A DNA stretch of 64,000 nt from Dioscorea cayenensis subsp. rotundata (taxonomy: Eukaryota > Streptophyta > Magnoliopsida > Dioscoreales > Dioscoreaceae). The stretch is taken from contig NC_052489.1 in the NCBI RefSeq assembly GCF_009730915.1, positions 27,769,916-27,833,915 on the forward strand, read 5' to 3'. A program made the translations under genes and the position numbers. This document shows positions 1 to 16,183 of this stretch, in pieces. Positions within the stretch are counted from its first letter, which is position 1. The number at the start of each line of letters is the position of its first letter. Under the pieces are notes generated by a model, which saw nothing but the letters and a program-made list of their open reading frames with translations, made no database searches and was not told the DNA's origin.

Positions 1-13
1 AAAAATAAATCAA

Positions 14-1464
14 TTAAGAGGAGAATGGCTGAAGCCATTGGAGTCCCTCAATGAAAGATGTGGTCAAAAATGGAGCAGCCTCTGTATCATTGAGCTTCTT
101 CACATAAGGGGCTCTCAGTGTCACATTTGCTCCACTTCCACTACACTTATATTCTCCATAAAAAATAGTCCTGTTTTTATAAAATATATATATTATTTGA
201 GCTCGATTCAACTTAAAAAAATAATGATATCAAAGACTTACTGATCTCTTGTCGGATCATTAAAATCATTCCATCCTTCAGGAGCGATAATATCAGTCAT
301 GGTAGTGTATGCATAGATAACACGAGAATACGGTCTCCAAGCTCTACCCAACCATATCCTTCCAGTTCCTCCTATCATACAATTCACGAAAGCGAACCCG
401 GTGTTTTCGTCAGCAGTCACTCTTCCATGTGCCGTCACTGCTCCATTAATGGTTTTCAACCCCGGTGCCACTGGACTAGCTATCGATATCAATTGGCAAT
501 TCTGAAATGTAATTAGATGTATCAGTATATGATCTTGTATATTTGTAATGCCGTAAACATAATACTAACTTCGTATAAAGACAATCCGTCGCCGAAAATG
601 AAATCTATGGATCCTTGGATAAAGCATTCTTTGAAGTAATGCCGGCCACGGTCATCATGAAGAGTGTCTTGTGCTCCAAAGAACCCACAACCCCAAAAGG
701 CGGCTTGATCACCGCCGACTCTTATCGCCACTGCTTGAGCTCCAACGTCCCCCGGCTTCGGCATCGGAGCTACATTCTATTGTTGCATTCAAACAAACAC
801 TTCAAATTTCTATGCTCCCAAAAAAAAAAAAAAATTGTATTGTGCAAGTTTAGTTTGTACCATGAAACTGATGTTCTTAGCAATGAAATTAGGCCCATAG
901 ATTGTGACAGATGCACTGAAGAATGTACCATGAGCTGAATTTGCTGTGTCATTCCATACAATTGCAGTTGAATCCAGTCCTTGTCCTTGAAATGTGATGT
1001 TGGTTTTAGTCCTCGGAATCATAACCTTTTCACTGTTTCATTGCAATGTGATACATCAAAAATTAATTAATCCATGAGGGACTACTAGTTAACTGATTGT
1101 ACAGTCAAGCTTACTAGTAAATGCCTTTGTTGATCCAAATAACTGTTCTTTTCTGATTGAAATCAGTGACTGCATCCACAGCAGACTGAACCTTAGTGAA
1201 GTTGCAGCAACCATTGTGATCGACGCAGAGTGTGACCGTCGTGTTAGTCTCCGGTGGGGGAATGTCCGGTGGAAAATCATCGCAGATATTAACTTTTGGA
1301 ATGAAATCATGATGTCGATGATGACGTCTTGAGATAGGATTTCTGCATGTTAACATTGATAATATGGAATTTGGTGATGTGTAGGCAGTGAAATCTAAGT
1401 TGATGGAAATCAGAGCTGCAAGAATGGCTGACATTAGGAGAAGATAAGTTTCTCTGGAGTTCAT
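14..1464 (-). CDS. Pectinesterase (pectin methylesterase), PME15-like, no PMEI pro-region
   Basis: Demethylesterifies homogalacturonan in the cell wall. Five exons by splice sites and frame: 1464-1115, 1032-861, 776-570, 501-242, 170-14, giving 381 aa. The start is the ATG at 1464, followed by a hydrophobic N-terminal segment (about residues 7-25) that looks like a signal peptide or anchor. Family catalytic positions are visible: Q188 in GAQAVA, Q210 and D211 in GAQDTL, D232 in SIDFIFG, and R296/W298 in GRAWRP. No PMEI-type inhibitor pro-domain precedes the catalytic domain, so it is a short (type II) PME. From memory it resembles Arabidopsis PME15 (At2g36710) more than QRT1. All introns are GT-AG and no lesion is seen. 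The stop lies 14 bases from the window edge, so the 3' UTR is outside. Confidence 0.94.
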
Positions 1465-2310
1465 GATGGAAAAAAAAGGGATTGAATGAAGATTGAATGA
1501 AGATGAGAAAGAGTGCTGACAAATAGAAAAAGGGAAAAGGTTTGACATGCACTTGAAGCACAAGGCTGAATTAGCATGTCTTGCAAACAACCTGTATCTT
1601 TAAGATTGGAATGTCAGTAATCAACCTACCATTTCTCTATCTGCTGAAAATTTGATATTGCTTCAGAAAGTGAGTGTTGTTTGATTGATCACCATATTTA
1701 CACTCACATTTTTTTTTTTTTTAAATTTTTTTGTTTTGTTTGTTATCATTATGGTATCAAATGTAAAAGGTTTGATTTGGAGCTTGTAGAACAGAGAGTG
1801 TTGTTGTTGATCTAATTAAGTAAAAACGATGGCAACCATTTGCATGTATTGTTTTTGAAATTTCTGATTGAAAGGCCAGTTGCAACAGTTAAATGCAGTC
1901 TAGTTTTTCTCTGTTAGCGCACATGATCGGGCGATGAGGTGCTCCCAGCGTAGGGAGAGAGTAGAGAGTGAGCTCCTTTGCTTTGCTCGCAAGTTGGGGT
2001 CCCTGGGAACTCAGGGACTTCTTTTTTCTTGTTATTTCGTTTTGATTTTCGTGTTTGTATTTTCTTTATACTTTGTTAGCTTCTACTTTTTGTAGACTGT
2101 ATTATTGTAAATTTTTAATACATATGATTTATCTATTTTTTTTAAAACACTAATTTTTATAATTAAACTTGATAAACATGTTAGTGGAGATTAATTCATA
2201 AAAAATGATTAAGAAATAGGATACAATCATCCAATCTATTTATTCCATTCCATCCTTAAAACCCACATATTATATAGGAAATTTTTATCTTCATTATTTT
2301 GATGTGGAAA

Positions 2311-2350
2311 TAATTAATTAATTAATTAATTAATTAATTAATTAATTAAT
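2311..2350. repeat. (TTAA)n microsatellite
   Basis: About ten uninterrupted TTAA tetranucleotide units followed by a T run. Confidence 0.9.
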
Positions 2351-2644
2351 TTTTTTTCCTTTACTCACAAACAAATGGACATAAATGTTCTTTTTAAGGT
2401 TGCAGATGCAGAGTCTTTGTTAAGTAAAACTTTTCTCACTGTGACAGGATGAAAATGACCCTGATGAATACTTAATTAGAGGAGCATATTTCTACCTCTA
2501 TAACATAATTAATTAGTTGGTCAGAATCATTCTATATTATGATTGTTTTTTTGCATTCTTGACTACAACATGGTATTTTATTTTCACTTTGTTTAAGATT
2601 TTCATTTGATCTTTTTTTTTTTGCTCATGTAATATTAATTTTAA

Positions 2645-2650
<6 letters not shown>

Positions 2651-2685
<35 letters not shown>
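2651..2685. repeat. (TA)n microsatellite
   Basis: Uninterrupted TA dinucleotides. Similar tracts occur at 2901-2926 and 3076-3121 in the same intergenic space. Confidence 0.9.
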
Positions 2686-2689
<4 letters not shown>

Positions 2690-3072
2690 TTTTAAACTTC
2701 AACCCTCAATATTACTCTTTCGCTGTAAATCACAACAAAAGAATTTTTAAAGAGTACATACATACATTGATACATATATATTTATCTTCATGTTGACATT
2801 TTATATTGTAACTCACCCGGGACTATATAGGTATGTATACATATTATTTATGCATAATATTTTTTTTTCAAAGGTACATATACAAATGACTCATAATCAA
2901 TAATATATATATATATATATATATAATTATATTTTAAAAATTAAGGCATAACTTAGTAGTTTTTTATCTTATTTGTGTTTGTGAAACCTCTTAAACACAA
3001 TGGAAAAAATGAAAAAAAAAATGCTTGTGGTCAATTTACAAACATATTTTAATCAAATATGAAATGAATCTT

Positions 3073-3115
<43 letters not shown>

Positions 3116-3206
3116 TATATATTTTAGGGAATAAAAAAAAAATTTTTTTTTAGGAGATTTGGGTGTTAATTATTCTAGAATTTGGAGCAAGGGTTGCAAA
3201 CTTGCA

Positions 3207-5341
3207 ATGTTTGGGGTGCTTTCATGGTCACCAGCAACTCATGCAACTCTACCCACCTCTTTCTCTTCCATCTATGGACGGTATCGGATGGCCTCATCCC
3301 TTCCTCTTCACCCTCCTGCGAGCAAGATCTTCGTCAGAAGTATGGTTTTTTCTTCTTTTTCTTTTTGGGATTTCTTTTCACATGTTGTTATGGTTTAACT
3401 ATCCTTTCATTGCATTTCAATTTCAATCATCTTCGTGGTTTAGGGTTTACTGTAGAACATTATCTAAGAATCTTGTTTCAAGTAAAGAAGTGATTTTGAG
3501 AAGGGCTGTGTGTAAGGTTTTGTTAAAGATGACATCTTGCATTTCAATCAGGTCTTTTGCTTAATTTAGGGCAAGTGATATTTTCTTTGTTTATTGGATT
3601 CAGCACTTCAACTTTATAGCATTCATTTGGTAGTTTAGAAAAAAATTGAGTTTTGAGAGCAATTTCAGATGGGAATTTCCTGTATAGCATGCCACTAAAC
3701 TTAAATATTTTTCAAAGTGATACACCATGCTAATTTAATGGTAATTGTTGTTGGTTGGAATCTGATACAAGAGCCATTTCGGACTGATATAAGCTCATGA
3801 TATAATTTTTGCTCTGTTCAGGTGGTGGTAGTATTCTTTTTTATCTTTCTTCAAATTTTATTATTGTGTTAGTTTTGAGTGCCTAATTATCATTGTTATT
3901 CAAGAATGTAACCAACTTCATCTCTAAAATATTGTTGTTAGAACTTTAAAACTTTTAAGTCTAACAATGTATTATTTATGCTCATTACTATCGACTTGCA
4001 GTCTGCCTATCAGGATCAGGGTTTAGGAACTTGCTGTTGTTTTATTCAGTAAACTTGATTCTTTCTTTGTTCATTATTGCCTTTTCCTATTAACCTGTGT
4101 CAGCTATTGATGCTGTTTGTATGCATTGAAATATGACAGGGATTAGCTAATTTCAACGAAAAAAAAAAAAAACGTCTATGTGGGATTTATGTTGCAAAAC
4201 ACCTCTGGGCTTAGTTTAGAATGCAATACTTTGGAGGCCGAATTTCATCAACTGCATCCTAATTGTATTCCACTTCTTCAGTGGTTGTTGCTTGATGTTT
4301 TGTTTCTGCTTTTTGTCTGAAATAGGTGCATTATGATGCCATTTTTTACCTTGAAAATTTAGTAGGACTTAGTAATCTTGTAATCAATTGGTTTAAGTTG
4401 CTATATCCTTATTTCCAATGAGATATTTTTTTTTCTACTACCAAACAAAAGATAAGATTAGCCAAGAGCAGAGGAACTAGTTCTACCTTATGTGATATAA
4501 CACATGTGATTTCTATTTTTTGTGTTTCTGTATTTGTTTACACATCTATTGTGACCTGGCACAAGGATGCCTTTATATATGAATATATATTGAGAGGGAT
4601 CTATGTTAAGCTGTATTTCGTTAATGAGTGTACAATGTGCATACAGATATTTTCTTAATTCAGCATTACCGACCATTTGATATTGAATTCCTATATCTGC
4701 ATCAACAATTTGTGTGGCCCTAATTCTCGTGGCATGTATCACTTGAGCCAGGGCCCCGTATTTTAGCTCATGTACCACACACTGTAGGGCCATCTTTCAT
4801 GAATGAAATGGTTCCATGAATTTAATTTGTGTAGTACAAATTATTTCTTCTTTTTTTACATTGTAATGACATGCTTTATAGATCTGTCTTACTGCACCAG
4901 TGAAGCCACCCTCGTCAAAACGTTCTCTAAATTTGGTCAAATAGTTGAAGGTATGAGTATGTTTTCTTAACCAAAAAGATCATTAATCGTTATGTCTAAC
5001 TTTACATGACTCTTGGCAGTTAAACTCGCTAGACATGAAGATACAAAAAGGTCAAAAGGTTATGCATTCATACAATATTGTTATCAAGATGATGCAGTGC
5101 TAGCTATAGAACAGATGGATCAACAGGTATGATATGTTTCATTTGCTTTTGTCTATCGCCTTCGAGTACTGAATCAAAGACATGAAACCTTATATCTATC
5201 ATAAAAATTGGGTAGATACTTGATGGTCGGGTTATTTATGCTGAAATAGCGAAGCCTCTGCACGGTGGATTCAGTGCGTACCCTAAACCGTCTGGTCCTC
5301 CTCCAAAACAAGCCTCAGAAGCGAATGGAACTAATGTTTGA
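3207..5341 (+). CDS. Small single-RRM RNA-binding protein, possibly organelle-targeted
   Basis: Binds RNA through one RRM. Exons 3207-3339, 4882-4950, 5020-5126 and 5216-5341 join in frame to 144 aa. RNP2 (IFVRNL, residues 41-46) is split by intron 1 after the first base of the Asn codon. RNP1 is KGYAFIQY in exon 3. The RRM spans about residues 39-115, then a short Gly/Pro-containing tail ends in ASEANGTNV. The first ATG in frame gives an N-terminal extension of about 38 residues rich in Ser, Thr, Pro and Leu with few acidic residues, consistent with a mitochondrial or plastid presequence; this is inference. Intron 1 is long (1.54 kb). The exact family member is not recognised. The start is the weakest point, since exon 1 could be fed by an upstream exon. 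Confidence 0.82.
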
Positions 5342-6195
5342 TGCTTGATAGTTTTCGCCTTTGCTGAAGCTTCTCATATGCCTCCTTATATATATATATA
5401 AATTTATGTTGCATGACTTCAATTCATGTGCATTGTGCAAAATGAGAATCTTGTAGCTGCTTTTTTATTTTTATTTTTTTATTAAATGCTGCATCTGATT
5501 TGGTTTATTTTGATCCACAAAGTATTCGTCTTTTTCAATCATTTGATGCTGTCTTGATATTATTATGCTAATCACCAAAATCAGGTGGCTAACTTCTTTT
5601 TCTTTTAAAAAAATAGTCAATTCAAGGCATAAATTGGAATATGACGAGCACATTCACTAATCTGAATCTCTATAATCAGGGGATTGTTTCGGGCCCTCCA
5701 TGGAAACAAAGCCATGTTTTGCATATCACCCCTTGAATTGTTCAAAATTTTGTTTGTCATAACCTCTCTCATTTCTTAAAACTTTAATCTTCACATAGGT
5801 AATAAATACGATTTTATAAGTGGGTGTTAAAGAACAGACAAATATAGTGGTACTTTAGTTGATGGTAGTCTTATATAATCATCCTATTATAGACAAACCT
5901 CTTTTATTTTATTATTTTTTTATCCATGAAAAGCGTATTTTTAATATTTTTTAATTATAATTCAAATTTGAATCATGACCGGATCCATTGTAATCCGTAA
6001 ATAAAAGAAGGGGGTCTAATGGGCAATTACAAAACCTGAGGGGGTGTATTTGAAAAAAAGATCAGAAAAAGAAACAGAAAGGAAACAACCAGGAAATTAT
6101 AATGTCTAAAAAAGAAAAACCCACTCGAAGCCCTCCAAATCTTGGTTCTCTTCACTCGCCTTCTCTCTTCGAAGAATCCAAATTCTCCAACTCTC
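5342..6195. other. Intergenic between RRM gene and CCT
   Basis: Holds the 3' flank of the RRM gene, AT-rich DNA with a short (TA)n near 5390, and the promoter/5' UTR of the cytidylyltransferase. No ORF or repeat family is recognised. Confidence 0.6.
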
Positions 6196-10257
<4,062 letters not shown>

Positions 10258-13200
10258 AATAAGCTATCGGTCTCCATTGTAAATTATAACTTCTATATAT
10301 GTAGTCATGTCATGCAGGCATCTATGTGGTTGTTATTGAAAAAAAAAGCGTGTTCTAATCTTAACTGACCTTTCTGTGTTTGAAACTCTGGTTAGAACGC
10401 TGGGTTTTGTTTGATCAAACTTTACATATTTATTCATATTTCTTGTTGGTATAGTAAGTCTAGGATACTATATATGTGTCCACACTTGTGTAATGTTAAC
10501 TTACTGCGGGTGGTTTCCGTTTATCTAATGCAATTGTTTCCAATTTTTGGAAAGATTGTGGAATGTTAAAGATAAAATAAATGGTACAAGAAGAATGAAT
10601 TTTGTAGAAAATATAGATTAAATATTCATATTCAAATTTTTTATTAAAAAAAAAAATTAAGAATAGAGGGTAGCCTACAGATATTGTAACCGACAGTGGT
10701 TTAAAATATTTATTTATTTGTTTAATTTTTTTTTGCTAATCTGCCATGAGTGCCCTTGGCCTCCCTCCTTCCTAAACTCTCATCCCGCCCTCAATCACTA
10801 CATTCCCATACAAATGGGTTTTATGCTGTGAATCATTCGACCTCTCTCTGGATCTACAAAGTCTTAAACCCTTGCAGCGCCCTCATATGGTATATCCTAG
10901 GGTTTGGTTCTCTTGAAGGTATGTAGACCTTTGACTTTTTCTATTTTCTTTATGGTATCGTGTTTTTTCTCGTTAATTGAGTTTTTAGGTTTCTATTCCG
11001 TGGTAATCATATGATAAAAGGAAATGCTTTTTCTTTGAGATTAGGTTGAGTAATTTTGGTAGGTATATAGTATAATGGGATGATCATTATTTTCTAAAAA
11101 AAAAACTTTTCAATCAAAGTGGATGAATCAACCACCCATATAAGTCTAAGAGTACATAGATTGCTAAGTTTCCGGACAATTTGTTACTCGGTGAAGTCTT
11201 GTTCCGCTCCACTGAGGGATGCTGGTGGTGCGTCCTTGCTAAATGGGATGATTATTCTTTTTATTTTATTTATTTTATTTTTTAAATGCAATAAGCCCAT
11301 AGCTAAACATCCCGCCATACATTCTCACTTCACCTAACGTCACAGGGATTAGGTTGCAAGCTACGTACACATAGGGGATCTTATAACAAACACCCTGTGC
11401 ATATAGAACCCCCACCGTTCATGCATAGTGAACCTTTATTCATTATGTGTCGTGTGAGATTTGAACACGTCACCTCTTGGATGAGAGTAGATTGGGATGA
11501 TTACTTTTTTGTAATGCATTATTATTGATTATTGAATACGATTTTTTTTTTTGTTTCAACTAATTCACCAAGCTGCTGTAGAGTATTAGTATATAACTGT
11601 GGCTTCTCTTGCTTCCCCATTCACAACTCCTCATCTCATTTGGGTGTCTGAACCTAAAGCTCTCGCTTTTCTTTAGAGGATTGGATCTACTATGATGGTT
11701 CTTGGAAGTTTCTCAGCATTTAGACTTTGATTTCTGAGATTTAACTTGTTTTGTTGCAACAGCTGCGATGCAGCTTCTTTAGCCAATGTAATTAAAAAAA
11801 AAAAAAGTTACGTGTTTTAATTAATGTGATCAAAGTACCACTTTGAGACGTCAATGTGAAATGCATTCCATGCTTTCCATTCCAGGCTTATGTAGTTATG
11901 TTACATTCATACAAAAAATTTTCAAATCTGACGCATCTTTTCTGGAAACAACTTCTTGTCCTGCTAGATACTGCATAACTTTTGACATTTGAATTGTGAT
12001 TGGCAGGACAATTGACTGGATAACTATCAATTGTATGATAATCGTGTGGTGACTTTCATATGATCGATCCATGAATGAAGCAGAACTACTTACAGCTTGA
12101 CTTCAATAGCTTTCTTTTACTAAATTGTTTATGGATGTGTTTTGAATTATAATTGGAATTCTTGATTTCGGGGAGGTTGTCAAGTTTGTCTCATTGTTTG
12201 AATTTTATTGTTGGTTGTTGTGAAATGATTACATAGTCATATTTTTTTTTTTATTAGTATTATTTTGTATTCTGTGAAAGATAATTTCGAAGCTCTGTTT
12301 TCATCAATTGCTCCTCATTAGTAAACTTGATGAGTGTTTGACTGTTGCTTGCTCGACTCTCATATTGTTTGCATGTAATGCAGTTTTAGTTATGTTCACT
12401 TGTTATATATCTTATGGAATTGTCAGAAACACCTTTTAGATGCCCATTATACAGACTCAAAGTAATTAGACACAAATTTTAGGCCAGAGAATTATACGCA
12501 TTCTACATAGTATCTACAGATAAAGAAAATTCTTCAATGTTTTTCAATATTAAAGATTGGCGTGACATTTCACCACCAATGTGATGCTTGATTCACTGTA
12601 GTTAAAGTTGTCTTCCAAGAAGAGCTGATGTGTCTCTGAGTATTCTTTTTTCTTGTTCAATTTTGGCTCTGCGGTGGCTTACCAAATACCAACCATAGGG
12701 ATAGATAAACTTAACTTTGATTTTATTGGTTTGCTTTTTGACAAATGTCCTCTCAAGTGGTTATATATATTATTTTTCTGCAAGTAAACGTTGATATTCC
12801 AGATATTTTGGTAGTCTTTGTTGCATGACATCAGTTGTTGATGATCCTTTTCATGTTTTGTTAATGATAAAATAAGAGTTAGTTATTGTAACAGATTCTA
12901 CATGCAGGCAAAACCTTCTAGACAAGTTATATATTTGGTGCTGCTCACTACATATGTCAAGCTATTTTGTTTAACTATTTGATTATTTGTCTACCTATTG
13001 TCCTGCAGAGCAAAGTCGTTGGTGTTTGGTGACATTTGTTACATGTTTTATGTATTTTAAGATCTGATCTCACCTTGCATGCAAAATCAAAGATGATCAC
13101 TTTGAACATAAAAAACGTACTGCTTTTGCTTATTATATGTTTGGGCTATGGTCTTTGCCCACATTTTATGTTCTGCCTTGGCTGAAACCAATTTGTTTTA

Positions 13201-14276
13201 TGTTTCTATTACTTGCCTAATTTTAGTCATAAAAACTTTCATGTTGACAAATATTGATGAAATATTTCATTGTCTTTTACAGCACATTGTATGGAAATCC
13301 TCTCAAAAGCATCATATTTCACCTAATATTGTTTGACCTGGGTAACATAAACCTCCTATCATTTTGGACTATGTCATGTGACTGCATTTTCCCCCCTAAT
13401 CGTAATAGATTGTTTTTTTTTTATTCCTAAAAGAAAAAATTGATTAGAGTTGGTTGCCACGCATGAGTGCTAAAGTTGTTTAAAGATGCTTTTGTTTCAA
13501 GAATCAATTGAGAACTACTGCTGTTTCTTTATTTCATCTTTATCTGGGAAAGGTGTGGCTTTTTTGTTTATGTTTAGCAGAGTTGGTTATTACGTATCAT
13601 CAATAATAAAGCTAACACAATGTGAATCTTTCATATCTTATAGACGTTCCACACTGAAACTTATTGTTATTGGTCCAGTGGTCATCATCAGCCAGTGAAA
13701 TAGACCCCCATTTATTTCTGCAAATTGTAGAGAGTGACAAAAAGCAGAAGCTTATATTACAAATTTAAATTATTTGCATTCAGCAATCAAATCACTGTAT
13801 CCAAATTTATGGGGGATACTTTTAAATGAAGTCAAGATGCAGATGGAAGCCAGCTCAAGTGCAAACTTCTTGGCTGTCAAATCATTTGGTTCACTATTTG
13901 CAATTCTTTAACCTTAACAGGTTCCACCTGGCTGCATGAGTTGTTGGCAGAAGGCAAAGTTTTAGGTACGTTTGTCCTGAACTCACACTGGCCCTCATCT
14001 TTCATTACCAATTTAGAGTTCCTAACCGGTTTCTTTCACATATGAAAACCACTCACTTATTCAACTGTCAACAGGTATTGGCAGGAATAAAACAAAAAAA
14101 AAAAGACAATGTATCTGAAAAAAAGGTAAAGTAGCACTTGTTTCTCTTCAACCAGGAAAGAACTTTCTTCCTTTACAATGTTGTCTTGTTGTGTATATCT
14201 TTTTTTGTGTTTGTGAGAAGAATTAAAATAAAAATAGAAAAAAAAAGAGATACAAATGTTAAATACTTGAGGATGG
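10258..14276. other. 4-kb gene-poor interval with exon-like islands
   Basis: No convincing protein-coding gene. A stretch at about 10845-10919 resembles a plant 5' UTR exon (AAACCC and CTAGGGTTT motifs) ending at a GT donor. About 13921-13964 is an exon-like block between a TTAACAG acceptor and a GTACG donor, and about 11761-11785 follows an acceptor-like CAACAG. Joined, they give no long ORF, so a spliced non-coding RNA is possible but unproven. SINE-like insertions lie at about 11074-11505. The remainder is ordinary AT-rich DNA. Confidence 0.45.
11258..11490 (-). mobile_element. SINE-like insertion, reverse orientation
   Basis: Flanked by near-identical copies of GGGATGATTA (about 11245 and 11494). 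The left edge is T-rich, as expected of an A-rich tail on the minus strand. Near the right edge, GATTTGAAC resembles the reverse complement of a tRNA-type box B (GGTTCGANNCC). This orientation fits a tRNA-derived SINE inserted on the minus strand. The family is not identified. Confidence 0.4.
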
Positions 14277-16150
14277 TCAACTGATACTGATACTATTGCC
14301 TACACTTTGATCTACAGAGACATCAACACGTGCATTGACAGCATTTTCAGATTCAATGACCACCTTATTCTGAGACACATTCCTCAGTGCATGATTGGGA
14401 AATGCAGAACTTGTTTGCAGTGTATACTGAACATGTTCAATCCTGTCTTGGAACAGCAACACCGGAGAGAAGTCTACTGTCCATAAAGTTCCATTTCCCG
14501 ACCACCGTCGCCTTGGCCACAGTCGTCTTCAGCCTCATCCCATCCACATTGTTCCGGTGAACAATGACCTGATCAATGTCTTTGAATGGACCATTGCTCT
14601 CATCCAATTTGACAATGTCAACGCCATTGCCACCTCCGGAAAACATGTTGTCTACTATGTTCACTCCACTCATCTTTCCATTCACTGATTTCAGCACAAT
14701 GTTGCCTCCTCCGAGGAAGAAGCAATTTGATACAACGAGCTGCACCGGGTCCTCTGACACTATTCCGTTGAAGTCCAGATAGCAGTTCACAATCCGGGTC
14801 TGTGTCAAGCCTGGCAGTTTCAAATAAATCCCAGTCCCACCAAACCCGGTGGCCTTGTTGTAGCAATGCACACCCGTGATAACATTGGCCTGACCAGTAA
14901 TCAAGATCCCAGTCTCAGCTGAGAAGATCACCACATCAGTCACAGCATTGTCATTGCCTATAAGTTTAATCCCCGTGCCGGAGAAGTTCTTCTCATTAGG
15001 GTCGTTACCGGCGGTGATATGCTGGCCTAAGTATGATGTACTGATATAACTCTCATGCCCATCTTTAACCCAGATTCCGGTGGTCTGAAAATGAGTGATA
15101 TAACAGTTATTTATCGTAGTTCTCAGAGAATTCACCACTGCAATGCCACCACACCTGAAATTGGCATCCAGTAGCAGATCTCTGATGGTAATGTACTCAT
15201 AATCATAGTTACTGCTTGAAGTCACAGCCAAAGAAACAACATCCTCTGTTGCCGCAGACTCAGAGCTGGGATTTGCCCATAGCTCAATGAGAAATCGCCC
15301 ATTTGGAAAATCATCAGATGCAATCAATGAACCACTGTGTATCTACAATCATGATTTCATCAAAATTCAGTCCTGTCAACACTCACTGCTGCATCAAGAA
15401 TTGAATCACAGATTGAGTTCATTTTGTATATACCTTAAAGTTACCACCTTTGGAGGCTGGAAGTTTGATAGGAGAGCTGACAAGGTAAGAGCCTCCATCA
15501 AGATGAAGTTCAGCGCCGCCGAGATCGGTGATACCGGGCATGAGATTACGGTCATTAGGGGCTTTGAAAGCATCATCAATGGCTTTCATAAGAGCGCTGG
15601 TTGAGTCTGTTTTCCCAGTCGGGTCAGCACCGTAGTCTGTAGCGTGGTACACCCGCGAGCTGGTCATCACCGGTGCTACCTGGAAGAGACGGTGCCAAAA
15701 TTTTCAAAAAGACCAACACCCAAGTCTACACGTACCTAACAATAACATACCAAGAAAAAAATAACACAATGGTCATCTTGAATTCCATTAAAGAGTAAAA
15801 GTACACACCGTTGAACCAGCAGGGGATGGGGATGGTGACATGGCAGTGGTGGTGGTGGTTGTGGCAGCAAGAGAAGCTTTGAGGCTGTCTAGACGACGGA
15901 GCAACCGTTGACGGTGATCAGGTTGCTGGTGGTTGGTTGTGGAGTGGCGTAAGTCACCAATACCCAACACTTTTGGTTTTGGTACTCCACCATCTACTTG
16001 CATGCCTGCTAACAAGGCCACAAGGCCAAGAAGTGCAAGAGATATCATCATGTTTAGACTCTTATTCTCTTTCATCCCCATCTTTTTCCCACTGTTGCTT
16101 TGTTTTGTTCTTGAAAATGGAGAAGAAGCAGCAGAAGGAGAGGAGGACAT
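14277..16150 (-). CDS. QRT3: QUARTET3-like polygalacturonase (pectate-lyase-3 superfamily), frameshifted near C-terminus
   Basis: In Arabidopsis QRT3 degrades pectin of the pollen mother-cell wall so that tetrads separate. Three exons: 16150-15809, 15679-15434 and 15342 onward. A hydrophobic segment in exon 1 (LALLGLVALLAG) is a signal peptide, and exon 2 carries the VYHATDYGADPTGKTDSTSA motif of the superfamily. Exon 3 encodes the right-handed beta-helix, with repeated GTGI- and GNDN-type turns. As written, the frame stops at 14437 (497 aa). The conserved C-terminal part (FQDRIEHVQYTLQ to the stop at 14277) lies one frame over. The shift sits at or near the AAA run complementary to 14494-14496. 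Removing one base would give about 550 aa from the first ATG. The ATG at 16081, directly before the signal peptide, is a likelier start than 16150 (see the TATA entry). Either a recent lesion or a homopolymer error. Confidence 0.88.
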
Positions 16151-16172
16151 GTGGAGAAAGAGAAGCTTGTTT

Positions 16173-16183
16173 ATTTATATAGA
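16173..16183 (-). promoter_or_regulatory. TATA box of the QRT3-like gene
   Basis: CTATATAAATA reads on the minus strand just upstream of the gene. A start site about 30 bases downstream would fall near 16150, at the first in-frame ATG itself. That favours translation from the ATG at 16081, which also puts the hydrophobic signal segment near the N-terminus. Confidence 0.6.

Larger units (their letters stand above)
1465..3206. other. Intergenic, AT-rich, microsatellites
   Basis: No gene is recognised. It contains the PME upstream region, then simple repeats: a (TTAA)n tract about 2311-2350 and (TA)n tracts about 2651-2685, 2901-2926 and 3076-3110. A G+C-richer island at about 1915-2015 runs into a T-rich stretch ending near 2145 that could be the degraded 3' end of a non-LTR retrotransposon. 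This is only suggestive. Confidence 0.6.

Noticed and set aside
3163..3564. 133-codon open frame overlapping the start of the RRM gene
   Set aside because: It starts at a GTG, runs across the intron donor and matches no family. The overlapping frame that yields IFVR and splices to the RRM is the real one.
4636..4800. Possible MITE in intron 1 of the RRM gene (GGCCCTA..TAGGGCC)
   Set aside because: The inverted words are short, not at defined ends, and no target duplication was found.
12836..12900. Possible box C/D snoRNA (TGATGAT motif)
   Set aside because: No CTGA box D at the right distance and no terminal stem.
14576..14782. Plus-strand open frame opposite the QRT3-like gene
   Set aside because: Antisense to a clearly conserved exon; low-complexity content and no family resemblance.
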